64,000 bases of DNA from Phycisphaerales bacterium (GTDB lineage: Bacteria > Planctomycetota > Phycisphaerae > UBA1845 > UTPLA1). The stretch is from the NCBI GenBank assembly GCA_022360095.1, contig JAKSDK010000312.1:1-64000 (forward strand), given 5' to 3'. The position numbers and the translations under genes were made by a program. The notes below the pieces were generated by a model. The model did not search any database, was not told the origin of the DNA, and worked only from the letters and a program-made list of their open reading frames with translations. Every line of letters begins with the position of its first letter. The stretch's first letter is position 1. Positions 1-9,511 of the stretch are shown here, in pieces.

Positions 1-97
1 GCCGCTGCGCGGCAACCCTGAAACTATGAAGGAAGCCTCCTTACGCGGTAATGTTGGGGTTGTAACGAGACCCGTTCACCACATAAGGAGGCAAGTG

Positions 98-1129
98 ATG
101 TTGTACATTGGTTTGGATGTTCACTACCGGTCTTCGGCGATGTGTATTCTGAACAACAACGGAAAAGTCGTCAAAGAGATCCATATTCGAGACGGCCTGC
201 CGAAAGTCCTCGCGACGCTGAGGGCGCTGAAGCAGCGGTTTGCGATCTGCTACGAGGCTTCGTGCGGCTATGGGGTTTTGTATGACGGCCTTCGCGGCTT
301 GGCCAAGCGGATCGTGGTCGCCCACCCGGGCCAGTTGCGTCTGATCTTCAAAGCCAAGAAGAAAAGCGACCGCGTCGATGCGAAGAAGCTGGCCCTTCTG
401 CTGTATCTGGATCAAGTTCCTCAGGCTTACGTCCCATCGGTCAACGTGCGTGAGTGGCGCAGCCTCATCGAGTTCCGTCATCGCTTGGTGGGCAAGCGGA
501 CGCGCGCGAAGAACAGCCTGCGGTCGCTGCTGCGGGGCCAAGGGATTCATTATGTAAGAGGCCGCTCGCTGTGGACTCACAAGGGACGAACGTGGCTGGC
601 CGGTCTTGAGTTGCCGGTGTCCGTGGCATTGCAGCGTGACCTGCTACTGGAAGAGTTCGACCGCTTGAACAAACAAATCCTGCGCGTGGAACAGACGTTG
701 GACGACCAAGCCGAGCAGCAATCGGGCGTCGCCCTGTTGCGCACCATCCCCGGGGTGGGTGTCCGCACGGCCGAGGCCGTGGTGGCCTACATCGCCGATC
801 CGAAACGGTTTTCACGCAACCGGACCATCGGCAGCTACTTCGGTCTGGTGCCGTGTCTGGATCAAAGTGCCGGTTTAGGTCGATTTGGACACATCACCCG
901 AGAAGGACCGCCGACCGTGCGAAAGCTGCTGGTCGAGGCAACGTGGCAAGGGATTCGACGGTCTACGATACTGCGGCGGTACTTCGAGCGCATCCAACGC
1001 GGAGAACGCGATCGAAGAAAGATCGCCTTGGTCGCGACGGCGCACCACTTGGCCCGTGTGATGCTGGCGATGTTGACGACGGGCGAGATATGGCGACACG
1101 ACGGTGCGGGAAGGATGGTCGCGGCATGA
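98..1129 (+). CDS. IS110-family transposase (DEDD N-terminal domain plus Transposase_20)
   Basis: This is a complete transposase/recombinase of the IS110 family, about 343 residues, the family's usual size. The N-terminal RuvC-like DEDD domain shows Asp in IGLDVHYRSS (residues 4-13), Glu in YEASCGYG and the SDRVDAKKLA motif. The C-terminal Transposase_20 domain shows IPGVGVRTAEAVVAYI, then QSAGLGRFGHITREGPP, which carries the likely catalytic Ser. I chose ATG 98 because a good Shine-Dalgarno (aaggagg, 85-91) precedes it; a longer reading from 26 adds unlikely residues. IS110 enzymes move a circular intermediate using a bridge/seek RNA encoded in a non-coding end of the element, so both flanks deserve attention: about 97 nt upstream, cut by the window edge, and a large hairpin downstream. 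The gene has no frameshift and looks active. Confidence 0.95.
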   Translation: MLYIGLDVHYRSSAMCILNNNGKVVKEIHIRDGLPKVLATLRALKQRFAICYEASCGYGVLYDGLRGLAKRIVVAHPGQLRLIFKAKKKSDRVDAKKLALLLYLDQVPQAYVPSVNVREWRSLIEFRHRLVGKRTRAKNSLRSLLRGQGIHYVRGRSLWTHKGRTWLAGLELPVSVALQRDLLLEEFDRLNKQILRVEQTLDDQAEQQSGVALLRTIPGVGVRTAEAVVAYIADPKRFSRNRTIGSYFGLVPCLDQSAGLGRFGHITREGPPTVRKLLVEATWQGIRRSTILRRYFERIQRGERDRRKIALVATAHHLARVMLAMLTTGEIWRHDGAGRMVAA

Positions 1130-1135
1130 GTAATA

Positions 1136-1296
1136 CGCCTTTCCCTAGCAGAGCGAGCGTACGACCACGGGCAGGTTCAGTCCAGGACTCCACCCATCCG
1201 TGGGTTCCGAACAGCCGGCCCATCCATGGGACGGGCTCCTCCCGGACAGAACCCGCCCGTGGTCGTGAATGTTGCTCTGCCATCGAGGGAAAGGCG
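1136..1296. repeat. Long imperfect inverted repeat (~160 nt hairpin) beside the IS110 transposase
   Basis: The left arm begins cgcctttccct (1136-1146) and the right arm ends with its exact complement agggaaaggcg (1286-1296). Further in, gcagagc (1148-1154) pairs with gctctgc (1274-1280). The stretch acgaccacgggcaggttc (1161-1178) pairs with 1249-1266 with one mismatch, gtccagga (1180-1187) with 1240-1247 with one wobble, and cccat...gtggg (1193-1204) with 1219-1230. The whole segment could therefore fold as one interrupted stem centred near 1212. It starts 7 nt after the transposase stop. It may be the structured non-coding end of the IS, possibly a bridge/seekRNA; alternatives are an unrelated palindromic repeat or a bidirectional terminator. 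Confidence 0.8.
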
Positions 1297-1299
1297 GGA

Positions 1300-1587
1300 T
1301 TTGGAGAGGCGGCAACGGTTTGAGCTACAGCTTTCGTGGAGCAGGTAAGCGGAATTCAACGGTCGGACCTCGTCTCTTAGCCCTGGGGTGGATCGCATGC
1401 GATCCAGAACCTCGTAACCCTGAATGAGGCCGACCCGAATATTGTCATATGGCGCGTCCATTGCGATGACGTCGGATAGATGGTTGGAAAACTCCGCTTG
1501 CTGTTCCGCAACCTGCTTGACGGAGGCTTCCTCATAGATGGGCTGGAGGGCGAAACGCCGTTGGCGTAAAGACGGAATCGCCACGAC
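1300..1587. other. No confident gene; coding-like fragment on the minus strand
   Basis: A minus-strand reading frame starting GTG at 1584 looks protein-like for about 70 residues (it contains PIYEEASVKQVAEQQAEF and GLIQGYEVLDRM). It has no ribosome binding site, because the groEL terminator U-tract sits directly upstream, and it runs on into the palindrome near 1296. It could be the remnant of a gene cut by the IS110 element. I do not recognise a family. Confidence 0.3.
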
Positions 1588-1625
1588 AAAAAAAACGGCA
1601 CGGCCTGTTTCCAGGCCGTGCCGTT
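1588..1625 (-). terminator. Rho-independent terminator of the groES-groEL operon
   Basis: Read on the minus strand, a 13-14 bp perfect GC-rich stem (aacggcacggcctg with caggccgtgccgtt, loop gaaa) is followed by eight U residues (1588-1595). It lies about 50 nt after the groEL stop codon. Confidence 0.93.
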
Positions 1626-1671
1626 GATCTATGGTGAACGGGCGTTATGCCGAGTCGGCAAGGTTGCCCGA

Positions 1672-3309
<1,638 letters not shown>

Positions 3310-3362
3310 AATCGCTTATCTCCAAATCTTATTTTCTGTTTTCACGTTGCGTGATGAATGTC

Positions 3363-3668
3363 TTAGTCTTCGCCGCCGGGGATGTCCTCATAGGGCTCAT
3401 CCTGCCAGACCTTGCCTTTTTGCTTGACCTGCAGTTCGACCGATTCGATCGACTCGGAATCCACAAAGATCACGTCGTCCACCATGTCCGAGTCGATGTA
3501 GTCCGAGATTCGGATTTCAACTCGAAAGCCGCTGTCTTCGATCTTGGTGTAGGCCAACGGATGGATGTGCATGGCATCCTCGTTCCCCGGGAAGGTCAGC
3601 ACGAGCCTCGCAGCCGAGCCGAACCGGATGGCTTCTTCGAGTGCGGATTCGAACAATTTGGATCGCAT
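3363..3668 (-). CDS. Small uncharacterised protein between groES and groEL
   Basis: This gene encodes a 101-residue acidic, soluble protein with no signal peptide or membrane segment and no family I can name. It lies in the same direction as groES (45 nt upstream) and groEL (54 nt downstream), so it is almost certainly co-transcribed with them. The sequence alternates hydrophobic and charged residues ([20 protein letters not shown], then [13 protein letters not shown], then [12 protein letters not shown]) and suggests a compact beta-rich fold ending in an acidic tail ([12 protein letters not shown]). An intervening gene inside groESL is unusual. A role in chaperonin function or stress response would be a guess from position only. 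The ribosome binding site is weak. Confidence 0.8.
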   Translation of the reverse strand: MRSKLFESALEEAIRFGSAARLVLTFPGNEDAMHIHPLAYTKIEDSGFRVEIRISDYIDSDMVDDVIFVDSESIESVELQVKQKGKVWQDEPYEDIPGGED

Positions 3669-3712
3669 GCCATTCCATTCTGCGGCATCGGTCGGACACC
3701 GCGGTCGTTTAT

Positions 3713-4015
3713 TTAGTCGATGATGGCCAGGATGTCGTCCTCGCCCATGATCAACAGCTCGTCGCCGTCGATTTTGACCTCGGTCCCGGCGTAGCTGGTG
3801 AACAGAACTTCGTCACCCTTTTTGACCTGCAGCTTGCAGCGCTCGCCGGTGTTCAACAGCCGGCCTTCGCCAATGGCCTGAATCCGACCGCGTTTCGGCT
3901 TTTCCTTGGCGCTGTCCGGCAGCACGATGCCGCCGGCGGTCATGGCTTCCGCCTCGATTCGCTTGACCAGAATTTTGTCGCCCAGGGGCCGAATCTTTGT
4001 TTTTGTCACCGCCAT
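3713..4015 (-). CDS. groES: Co-chaperonin GroES
   Basis: This 100-residue co-chaperonin is the heptameric lid of GroEL. The family pattern is complete: KIRPLGDKILVKRIE at the N-terminus, the mobile-loop region EAMTAGGIVLPDSAKEKPKRG (the I-V-L tripeptide binds GroEL), GEVLFTSYAGTEVKIDGDE-like strands and a C-terminal LLIMGEDDILAIID. Start ATG 4015 is preceded by aaggag at about 8 nt. It heads the groES-small gene-groEL run. I see no CIRCE element upstream; only a short palindrome (acgtg-ttaag-cacgt) lies in the 50-nt spacer. Confidence 0.98.
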   Translation of the reverse strand: MAVTKTKIRPLGDKILVKRIEAEAMTAGGIVLPDSAKEKPKRGRIQAIGEGRLLNTGERCKLQVKKGDEVLFTSYAGTEVKIDGDELLIMGEDDILAIID

Positions 4016-4065
4016 CTTATAACTCCTTTGTTGATGTCTTACGTGTTAAGCACGTTCAATAATTG

Positions 4066-4467
4066 TTAATTGTTCAACTCACTAAAACCGTCGGGCATGG
4101 GCCAATCCGCGTCATACACGCGACGGATCACTTTGAAGATCATGGGCGGCAGCAGGTCACCGGAGCCCTCTGCCTCTACGACGCTGAAAACGTCCAATCG
4201 GATCGCGTCCTGAAGAACCCGCGGCTCCGGGTTTCTGCACACCAGGAGGCAGGGGAGCTCCAGCCCGAGGTGTCGGAACCCCTGGACGACGCCCCGTCCG
4301 CCGGCATCCGGCAAATCGTCGTCTACCACCGCGACATGGATGCGATGCCTTGTCGCCAGGCCCAGGGCCTCGTCCCCAGTCCGAGGCCAGTGTAGCTGCC
4401 ACGGAAGCGGTGACAGGGAGTTGGCCAACCGGCTTGCCCAGAGACTTTCACCGGCATGGGCGATCAT
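4066..4467 (-). CDS. Stand-alone, degenerate response-regulator receiver-like protein
   Basis: About 133 residues resemble a CheY-like receiver with no output domain. The third strand ends in VAVVDDDLPDAGG, matching the usual phospho-Asp strand and the DxxLP turn. The N-terminal acidic pair is missing (MIAHAGES), and the usual Lys before the last helix appears to be Glu (SVVEAEG), so phosphorylation is doubtful. The start is uncertain. ATG about 4467 fits the domain border; a TTG at 4617 with aagg upstream would add 50 residues with no recognisable domain. It sits 50 nt before groES in the same direction and could be co-transcribed with it. A partner histidine kinase is not in the window. Confidence 0.65.
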   Translation of the reverse strand: MIAHAGESLWASRLANSLSPLPWQLHWPRTGDEALGLATRHRIHVAVVDDDLPDAGGRGVVQGFRHLGLELPCLLVCRNPEPRVLQDAIRLDVFSVVEAEGSGDLLPPMIFKVIRRVYDADWPMPDGFSELNN

Positions 4468-4800
4468 GACGTTGAATGGAGCGGGTGGTCTCGTCACGGA
4501 GATACTCAGGGCATTTCTTCGAGGCGCAGACGTTCCGCGCGTGGCATCAACTAGAGCAAACCATGTGCCATTTTGGGTATCGTTCGATCTCACAAGGGAA
4601 TGAGTTTTGTAAGGCAATGCCTTGAAGGCAGTTATGGTCGATCGCGAGGGATGGGCTCAAACCGGCGTCGTCGAAGGGCCTCCGACAGGATTGGCAGCAT
4701 CATGGTCGTTGACGTCCCGGAAACTGTCAAAATGGCACGGTGTCGATTCCTGCGAATCGGATACTACACTTACGAGTTGAACCCCAAAAGGAGCGCCCGT
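4468..4800. other. Divergent spacer between the receiver-like gene and the ALS-like gene
   Basis: If the receiver-like gene starts at 4467, this 333-nt stretch holds only the promoter regions of two divergent units. The ALS-like reading frame stays open back to 4573, but the good ribosome binding site lies just before 4801. I see no palindromic operator. Confidence 0.4.
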
Positions 4801-6450
4801 ATGAAAGCGTCTGATCTTCTCGTTCAATGTCTGGAAACCGAGGGCGTTGAATACATCTTCGGCCTGCCGGGTGAGGAAAACGCGGACGTGATGATGTCGC
4901 TTCGTGAGTCCTCGATTCGGTTCATCCTCTGTCGACATGAGCAGACCGCGTCCTTCATGGCCGATGCCTACGGTCGGCTGACCGGAAAAGCGGGCGTTTG
5001 CCTTGGGACACTGGGGCCCGGTGCCACGAACCTCGTCACCGGGGTGGCCAACGGCAACATGGATCGTTCGCCGATGGTCGTGATTACCGGCCAGGCCGAC
5101 ACCCACCGTCAGCATAAGGAGTCACACCAGCACATGGACGTCGTCGATATGTTTCGGCCCATCACGAAATGGGCGGCCGGCGTCGACCATCCCGACAACA
5201 TTCCTGAGATGGTTCGCAAGGCGTTCAAGTTGGCGGAACTGGAAAAGCCGGGGGCGTGTCTCATCGAGCTGCCTGAGGACCTGGCCAAGGCGTCGTCGGA
5301 GAAGTTGCCGGTGAAACCGAGACCCATGCGACGACCCGGTGCCGATCATAAGGCGCTGGCGGCGGCGATGGATCTGATCCGTTCCGCCAAGGCCCCGGTG
5401 ATTCTCGCGGGGAACGGCGCGATTCGTAAGCGCGCCAGCAAACAACTTGGCATTTTCGCTCAGCGCAGCGGCCTCGCCGTCATCAACACTTTCATGGGCA
5501 AGGGCGCCGTTTGCCGGGACGATCCGCACTGCCTTTTCACGATGGGACTTCAATCGCGCGATCATGTCTCCTGTGTCATGGATGAAGCGGACTTGGTGAT
5601 CGCTGTCGGTTATGACTTGGTTGAGTATCATCCCAGACTCTGGAACCACGGCAACGAAAAGCAGGTGTTGCATGTTGATTTTCTTCCCGCCGAGGTGGAC
5701 GAGAATTATCGCGTGGCGGTTGAACTCGTCGGTGACATCGCCAACAGCTTATGGTCTCTTAACGACGAACTCGGTGAGGGCAAGCCGCCGCTGTTCGACA
5801 TCGGGCGGCACGGTCACGTGCGCGAAACGATCCTGGCCGACCTGTCGGAACACAAGGACGATGACACCGACGGTTCGATCAAACCTCAAAAGGCACTCTG
5901 GGACTGTCGTCAGGTCCTCGGGCCGTCGGACATCCTGCTGTCGGACGTCGGCGCACACAAAATGTGGATCGCTCGACAGTATCACTGTGATGAGCCCAAC
6001 ACGTGTTTGATTCCGAACGGTTTTTGCTCGATGGGTTTCGCCTTGCCCGGTGCGATGGCAGCAAAACTGATCTATCCTGACCGGCGTGTCCTGGCCGTGT
6101 GCGGTGACGCCGGTGCTTTGATGAACATTCAGGACTTCGAAACGGCGGTGCGATACGGCATCAACCTTGTATGTCTCATCTGGGAAGACCGTGAATATGG
6201 TTTGATTGCGTGGAAGCAGCAGGCGCAGTTCGGCGCGCACACGGATCTGTCCTTCTCCAATCCCGATTTTGTCAAGCTGGCGGAGGCTTTCGGCGGCTGG
6301 GGCCGGCGTGTCACCGGTTCGCGAGATTTGCAGCCGGCGCTGGAAGAAGCGTTCGATGTCGGTCGCCCGGCGATCGTCACGATGGACGTTGATTATTCGG
6401 AGAATATGAAGCTAACCGAAAGACTGGGCGAACTGACGTGCACGATCTGA
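4801..6450 (+). CDS. Thiamine-diphosphate-dependent acetolactate synthase large subunit-like enzyme
   Basis: This 549-residue ThDP enzyme most resembles catabolic acetolactate synthase (AlsS/BudB type), which joins two pyruvates to form acetolactate and CO2. The N-terminal ThDP domain has GLPGEENADVM and the catalytic Glu in CRHEQTASFMADAYGRLTGK, then LGTLGPGATNLVTGVAN. A central domain follows (APVILAGNGAIRKRA). The C-terminal ThDP-binding motif is GDAGALMNIQDF...LIWEDREYG, a variant of GDG-x(n)-NN in which WED replaces NN, as in AlsS-like enzymes. No small regulatory subunit gene is nearby. ATG 4801 has aaaggag 7 nt upstream. The aldehyde dehydrogenase follows 40 nt later, so the pair is probably an operon. 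The substrate could be another 2-oxo acid. Confidence 0.87.
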   Translation: MKASDLLVQCLETEGVEYIFGLPGEENADVMMSLRESSIRFILCRHEQTASFMADAYGRLTGKAGVCLGTLGPGATNLVTGVANGNMDRSPMVVITGQADTHRQHKESHQHMDVVDMFRPITKWAAGVDHPDNIPEMVRKAFKLAELEKPGACLIELPEDLAKASSEKLPVKPRPMRRPGADHKALAAAMDLIRSAKAPVILAGNGAIRKRASKQLGIFAQRSGLAVINTFMGKGAVCRDDPHCLFTMGLQSRDHVSCVMDEADLVIAVGYDLVEYHPRLWNHGNEKQVLHVDFLPAEVDENYRVAVELVGDIANSLWSLNDELGEGKPPLFDIGRHGHVRETILADLSEHKDDDTDGSIKPQKALWDCRQVLGPSDILLSDVGAHKMWIARQYHCDEPNTCLIPNGFCSMGFALPGAMAAKLIYPDRRVLAVCGDAGALMNIQDFETAVRYGINLVCLIWEDREYGLIAWKQQAQFGAHTDLSFSNPDFVKLAEAFGGWGRRVTGSRDLQPALEEAFDVGRPAIVTMDVDYSENMKLTERLGELTCTI

Positions 6451-6490
6451 CGGTCGTCGAGTCCAAACACCGAACAACGAGTACACCGCG

Positions 6491-7933
6491 ATGTTGAAAG
6501 AAACCTATCCCTATTACTTGGCCAACGCGCCGGTAAGTGCCAATGCCGACCTGGAAGTGACCAACAAATACAACGGCGACGTGGCGACGCGCGTGGCGTT
6601 GGCTGACGCAGCCGTGATCGACCAGGCCGTCGCCGCCGCCGTCGACGCAGCGGAGCCGTGCCGGAACATGCCTTCTCATGCCCGGGCTGCGGTGCTTCAG
6701 CATGTCGTGGAACGAATGAAGCAGCGCCATGAGGAGTTGTCCAAGGCCCTGGCGATCGAAGCGGGCAAGCCCATCAAGGACGCTCGAGGCGAGGTCACGC
6801 GCGGGATTGACACGTTTCGCATTGCCGCTGAGGAGGCTGTTCGGATTTACGGTGAATACATGCCGTTGGACATCTCGCCTCGCGCAGAAGGGTACGAGGC
6901 GATCTGGAAGCGCGTACCCGTCGGTGTCTGCTCGTTCATTTCGCCGTTTAATTTTCCGATCAACCTCGCTGCGCACAAAGTTGCTCCGGCGATCGCCGTC
7001 GGTTGCCCGTTCGTGTTGAAACCGGCGTCGCTTACGCCGATCGGCGCGATCATCATCGGTGAAATCCTCGCTGAGACCGATTTGCCGAAGGGCGCGTTCA
7101 GTATTCTACCGTGTCGGCGCGACGGTGCGGACTTGTTCACGACTGACGAGCGCTTCAAGCTGCTTTCGTTTACCGGTTCGCCCGTGGTCGGCTGGGCGCT
7201 CAAGGCCAGGGCTGGTAAGAAGAAGGTGGTGCTCGAACTCGGCGGAAATGCCGCGTGCATCGTCGACCGCGAGGTCGATCAGGCGTATGCCGTCTCCCGT
7301 TTGATGATGGGGGCCTTTTACCAGTCGGGCCAGTCCTGCATCGGTGTTCAACGCGTGATGATTCACGAATCCATTTATGACGAGTTCAAGTCCAAACTGG
7401 TCGCGGCCGCCGGACAATTGAAAGCCGGTGACCCGCTCGATGAGGACACGTTCCTCGGCCCGCTCATCTCTGAGAAAGAGGCCATGCGGCTAGAGGAATG
7501 GGTCGCCGCAGCGGTGGAAGGGGGCGCGAAGGTTCTTTGCGGCGGCCGGCGCAGCGGGCCGTTTTTCGATGCCACGTTTGTCGAGAATGTGCCCCACGAT
7601 GCCGCGCTCAGTTGTCAGGAGGCCTTTGGCCCGGTGGCGACGGTGGAGCCGTTCCATTCGTTTGAGCAGGCATGCGCGCGGGTCAATGCGAGCGATTTCG
7701 GCTTGCAGGCCGGTGTGTTCACGAAGAGCGTGGACTCGGCCTTCTACGCCTTCAACGAACTGGATGTCGGCGGTGTCGTGATCAATGACGTGCCGTCGTT
7801 CCGTGTTGACAACATGCCGTACGGCGGTGTCAAGGACAGCGGCCTGGGCCGCGAGGGCATTCGGTTTGCGATCGAAGACATGACGGAACGGCGTCTGATG
7901 GTCTTGAACCGTGTCGGCAAGCGGCCGCAATAG
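6491..7933 (+). CDS. Aldehyde dehydrogenase family protein (NAD(P)-dependent)
   Basis: This 480-residue soluble ALDH would oxidise an aldehyde to the acid with NAD(P). Visible motifs are the ISPFNFPINLAAHK cofactor-binding stretch, KPASLTPIGA, FTGSPVVGWALKARAGKKK, the catalytic Glu in LELGGNAACIVDRE, the catalytic Cys in YQSGQSCIGVQRV, QEAFGPVATVEPF and the C-terminal PYGGVKDSGLGREG. All core residues are present. It starts 40 nt after the acetolactate-synthase-like gene, so the two may act in sequence, with 2-oxo acid decarboxylation or carboligation feeding an aldehyde to this enzyme. The substrate cannot be read from the sequence. Confidence 0.93.
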   Translation: MLKETYPYYLANAPVSANADLEVTNKYNGDVATRVALADAAVIDQAVAAAVDAAEPCRNMPSHARAAVLQHVVERMKQRHEELSKALAIEAGKPIKDARGEVTRGIDTFRIAAEEAVRIYGEYMPLDISPRAEGYEAIWKRVPVGVCSFISPFNFPINLAAHKVAPAIAVGCPFVLKPASLTPIGAIIIGEILAETDLPKGAFSILPCRRDGADLFTTDERFKLLSFTGSPVVGWALKARAGKKKVVLELGGNAACIVDREVDQAYAVSRLMMGAFYQSGQSCIGVQRVMIHESIYDEFKSKLVAAAGQLKAGDPLDEDTFLGPLISEKEAMRLEEWVAAAVEGGAKVLCGGRRSGPFFDATFVENVPHDAALSCQEAFGPVATVEPFHSFEQACARVNASDFGLQAGVFTKSVDSAFYAFNELDVGGVVINDVPSFRVDNMPYGGVKDSGLGREGIRFAIEDMTERRLMVLNRVGKRPQ

Positions 7934-8118
7934 AGAGCGGCAGGATTTGCATATCGTGATTTGACGGGGTGTCCACAGATCCAGGGTGTGCAAGTGGCCA
8001 GCGTCGGTGCGTGAATGCCGCCAAACGACGCCCCTCGTCCGATACGAGAGGTCGGACACTCTGTTATTGCTAATAATATAGCGGCCGTGTAATCGTGTCT
8101 TACGGGAGGAGGATGGCG

Positions 8119-9441
8119 ATGCTTCGGAATTGTTCCCGTCGTCGATTGGGCAATTTTGGTCTCTTTGCGTCACAATTGTACTTGCCGATCCTGTGCATGC
8201 TCGCCGCGTGCACATCCTGCGATCTGAACTCGTTTTGTGACCGACCGGGGATTTTCCCCCTGGTCACGGGCACGGCTTGCGATCCGACAGGGCCTCCCGA
8301 TGCGTGCACGTCTCCCGATCAGACCGGGGTCCTGATGCTCGGGACGATGTTGGATTTGGGCGGATCGCTCGTCACTCAGGTCAGCGGCATGTCCTGCGAC
8401 GGGAGTGAGATCGTCGGCACGTTGTTGTTAGCCAACGAGCCTTCAGGGAAGTCCAGCTCGAATTCCTCCCCGATCGCGCGAACCGAGGCGTTTCGTCTGA
8501 CGTCGATCGACGGGGTTGAACCGATCGGCTTCATCGATGACACCGACCTTAACCTCAGTGAAGCCAGGGCCGTCTCTGCGGACGGCCGTATCATCATCGG
8601 TGAATCCACTTCGCCCGACGGTCGTCAGGGCTTTCGATGGACACGCACCGGCGGATTCGTTCCGCTTGAAACTGCGCCGGATCCAATCATTCTCCTCAGC
8701 GCAAACGCGGTGTCGGGTGACGGATCGTTGGTCGTCGGCAGCGCCAACGCGAGGTCGAGTCCTTCTTTGGCCTTTCGATGGACAGAGACCGACGGTTACC
8801 ATCTATTCAGTGTTCCTTCCCTGGAGAACAGGTCATGCTCGGCGGATCACGTGTCCGATGATGGTCGAGTCATCGCCGGGAAGGTCGACTTTGCCCGACA
8901 TCGGCGCGTTTTCCGGTGGACGGAAGAGTCCGGCGCCGTCGTGATCGACGATTCGCCCGACCCGAAGTCCTGGAGCAGAGCGAACGATATCTCCGGAGAC
9001 GGCTCGACGATCGTCGGTTTGCGGGTTCATCAGAACGTGGCGGAACCGTTTCGTTGGACACAGGAAGAGGGCCTCGTCGGCTTGGGCGGAATGCCGGAGG
9101 ATCGCATCGGAGAGTTCGCCGACGCCCCGCCGAATTCCACCGTATCCGCCGGCGGTTCGTCGGTGGCGAATCTTGGGAACGCGAACGCCACATCGTTCGA
9201 CGGTTCCGTCATCGTCGGTTCGGCCAACATCGGCAAAGTGCATAGCGTTGCCTTCATTTGGGATGCGGAGAACGGGATGAGACCCATCGTCAGCCTGCTG
9301 TCGGAAGAAGACAAAGCCATGCTCGAAGGCTGGTGGCTCACGTCGGCCACCGTGATCTCCGCCGACGGGCGCACAGTTGCCGGCATGGCGAGGAACCCCG
9401 ACGACATCCCGGACATTTGGGTGGCGCGTTTGCCGGGCTGA
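8119..9441 (+). CDS. HAF-repeat lipoprotein (predicted extracellular beta-propeller)
   Basis: About 440 residues. The N-terminus is a lipoprotein signal: Arg-rich start, hydrophobic stretch, lipobox LAAC (in CMLAACTSCD). The rest is made of repeats of roughly 45-60 residues of the form S-x-DG-x-x-I-x-G-S...AFRWT-x-x-G (GFRWTRTGGFVPL, AFRWTETDGYHLF, VFRWTEESGAVVI, PFRWTQEEGLVGL, AFIWDAENGM), typical of the probable extracellular HAF repeat family. Six or so units suggest a six-bladed propeller. The role is unknown, probably surface binding. ATG 8119 is favoured because the Shine-Dalgarno gggaggagg (8104-8112) directly abuts the ATG at 8113. It stands alone and converges with the next gene. Confidence 0.85.
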   Translation: MLRNCSRRRLGNFGLFASQLYLPILCMLAACTSCDLNSFCDRPGIFPLVTGTACDPTGPPDACTSPDQTGVLMLGTMLDLGGSLVTQVSGMSCDGSEIVGTLLLANEPSGKSSSNSSPIARTEAFRLTSIDGVEPIGFIDDTDLNLSEARAVSADGRIIIGESTSPDGRQGFRWTRTGGFVPLETAPDPIILLSANAVSGDGSLVVGSANARSSPSLAFRWTETDGYHLFSVPSLENRSCSADHVSDDGRVIAGKVDFARHRRVFRWTEESGAVVIDDSPDPKSWSRANDISGDGSTIVGLRVHQNVAEPFRWTQEEGLVGLGGMPEDRIGEFADAPPNSTVSAGGSSVANLGNANATSFDGSVIVGSANIGKVHSVAFIWDAENGMRPIVSLLSEEDKAMLEGWWLTSATVISADGRTVAGMARNPDDIPDIWVARLPG

Positions 9442-9511
9442 GGGGGCTTGAACGTGTTGTCTTTGATGATGTTCGCGTCTTGCGAGGAGCAGGGCGCGCT
9501 CTATGTGCAGG

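Noticed and set aside
853..1323. Plus-strand frame running through the transposase end and the hairpin
   Set aside because: Overlaps the transposase in another frame; its second half only translates the palindrome.
4016..4065. CIRCE-type heat-shock operator before groES
   Set aside because: Only a short palindrome (acgtg-ttaag-cacgt) is present; it does not match the CIRCE consensus.
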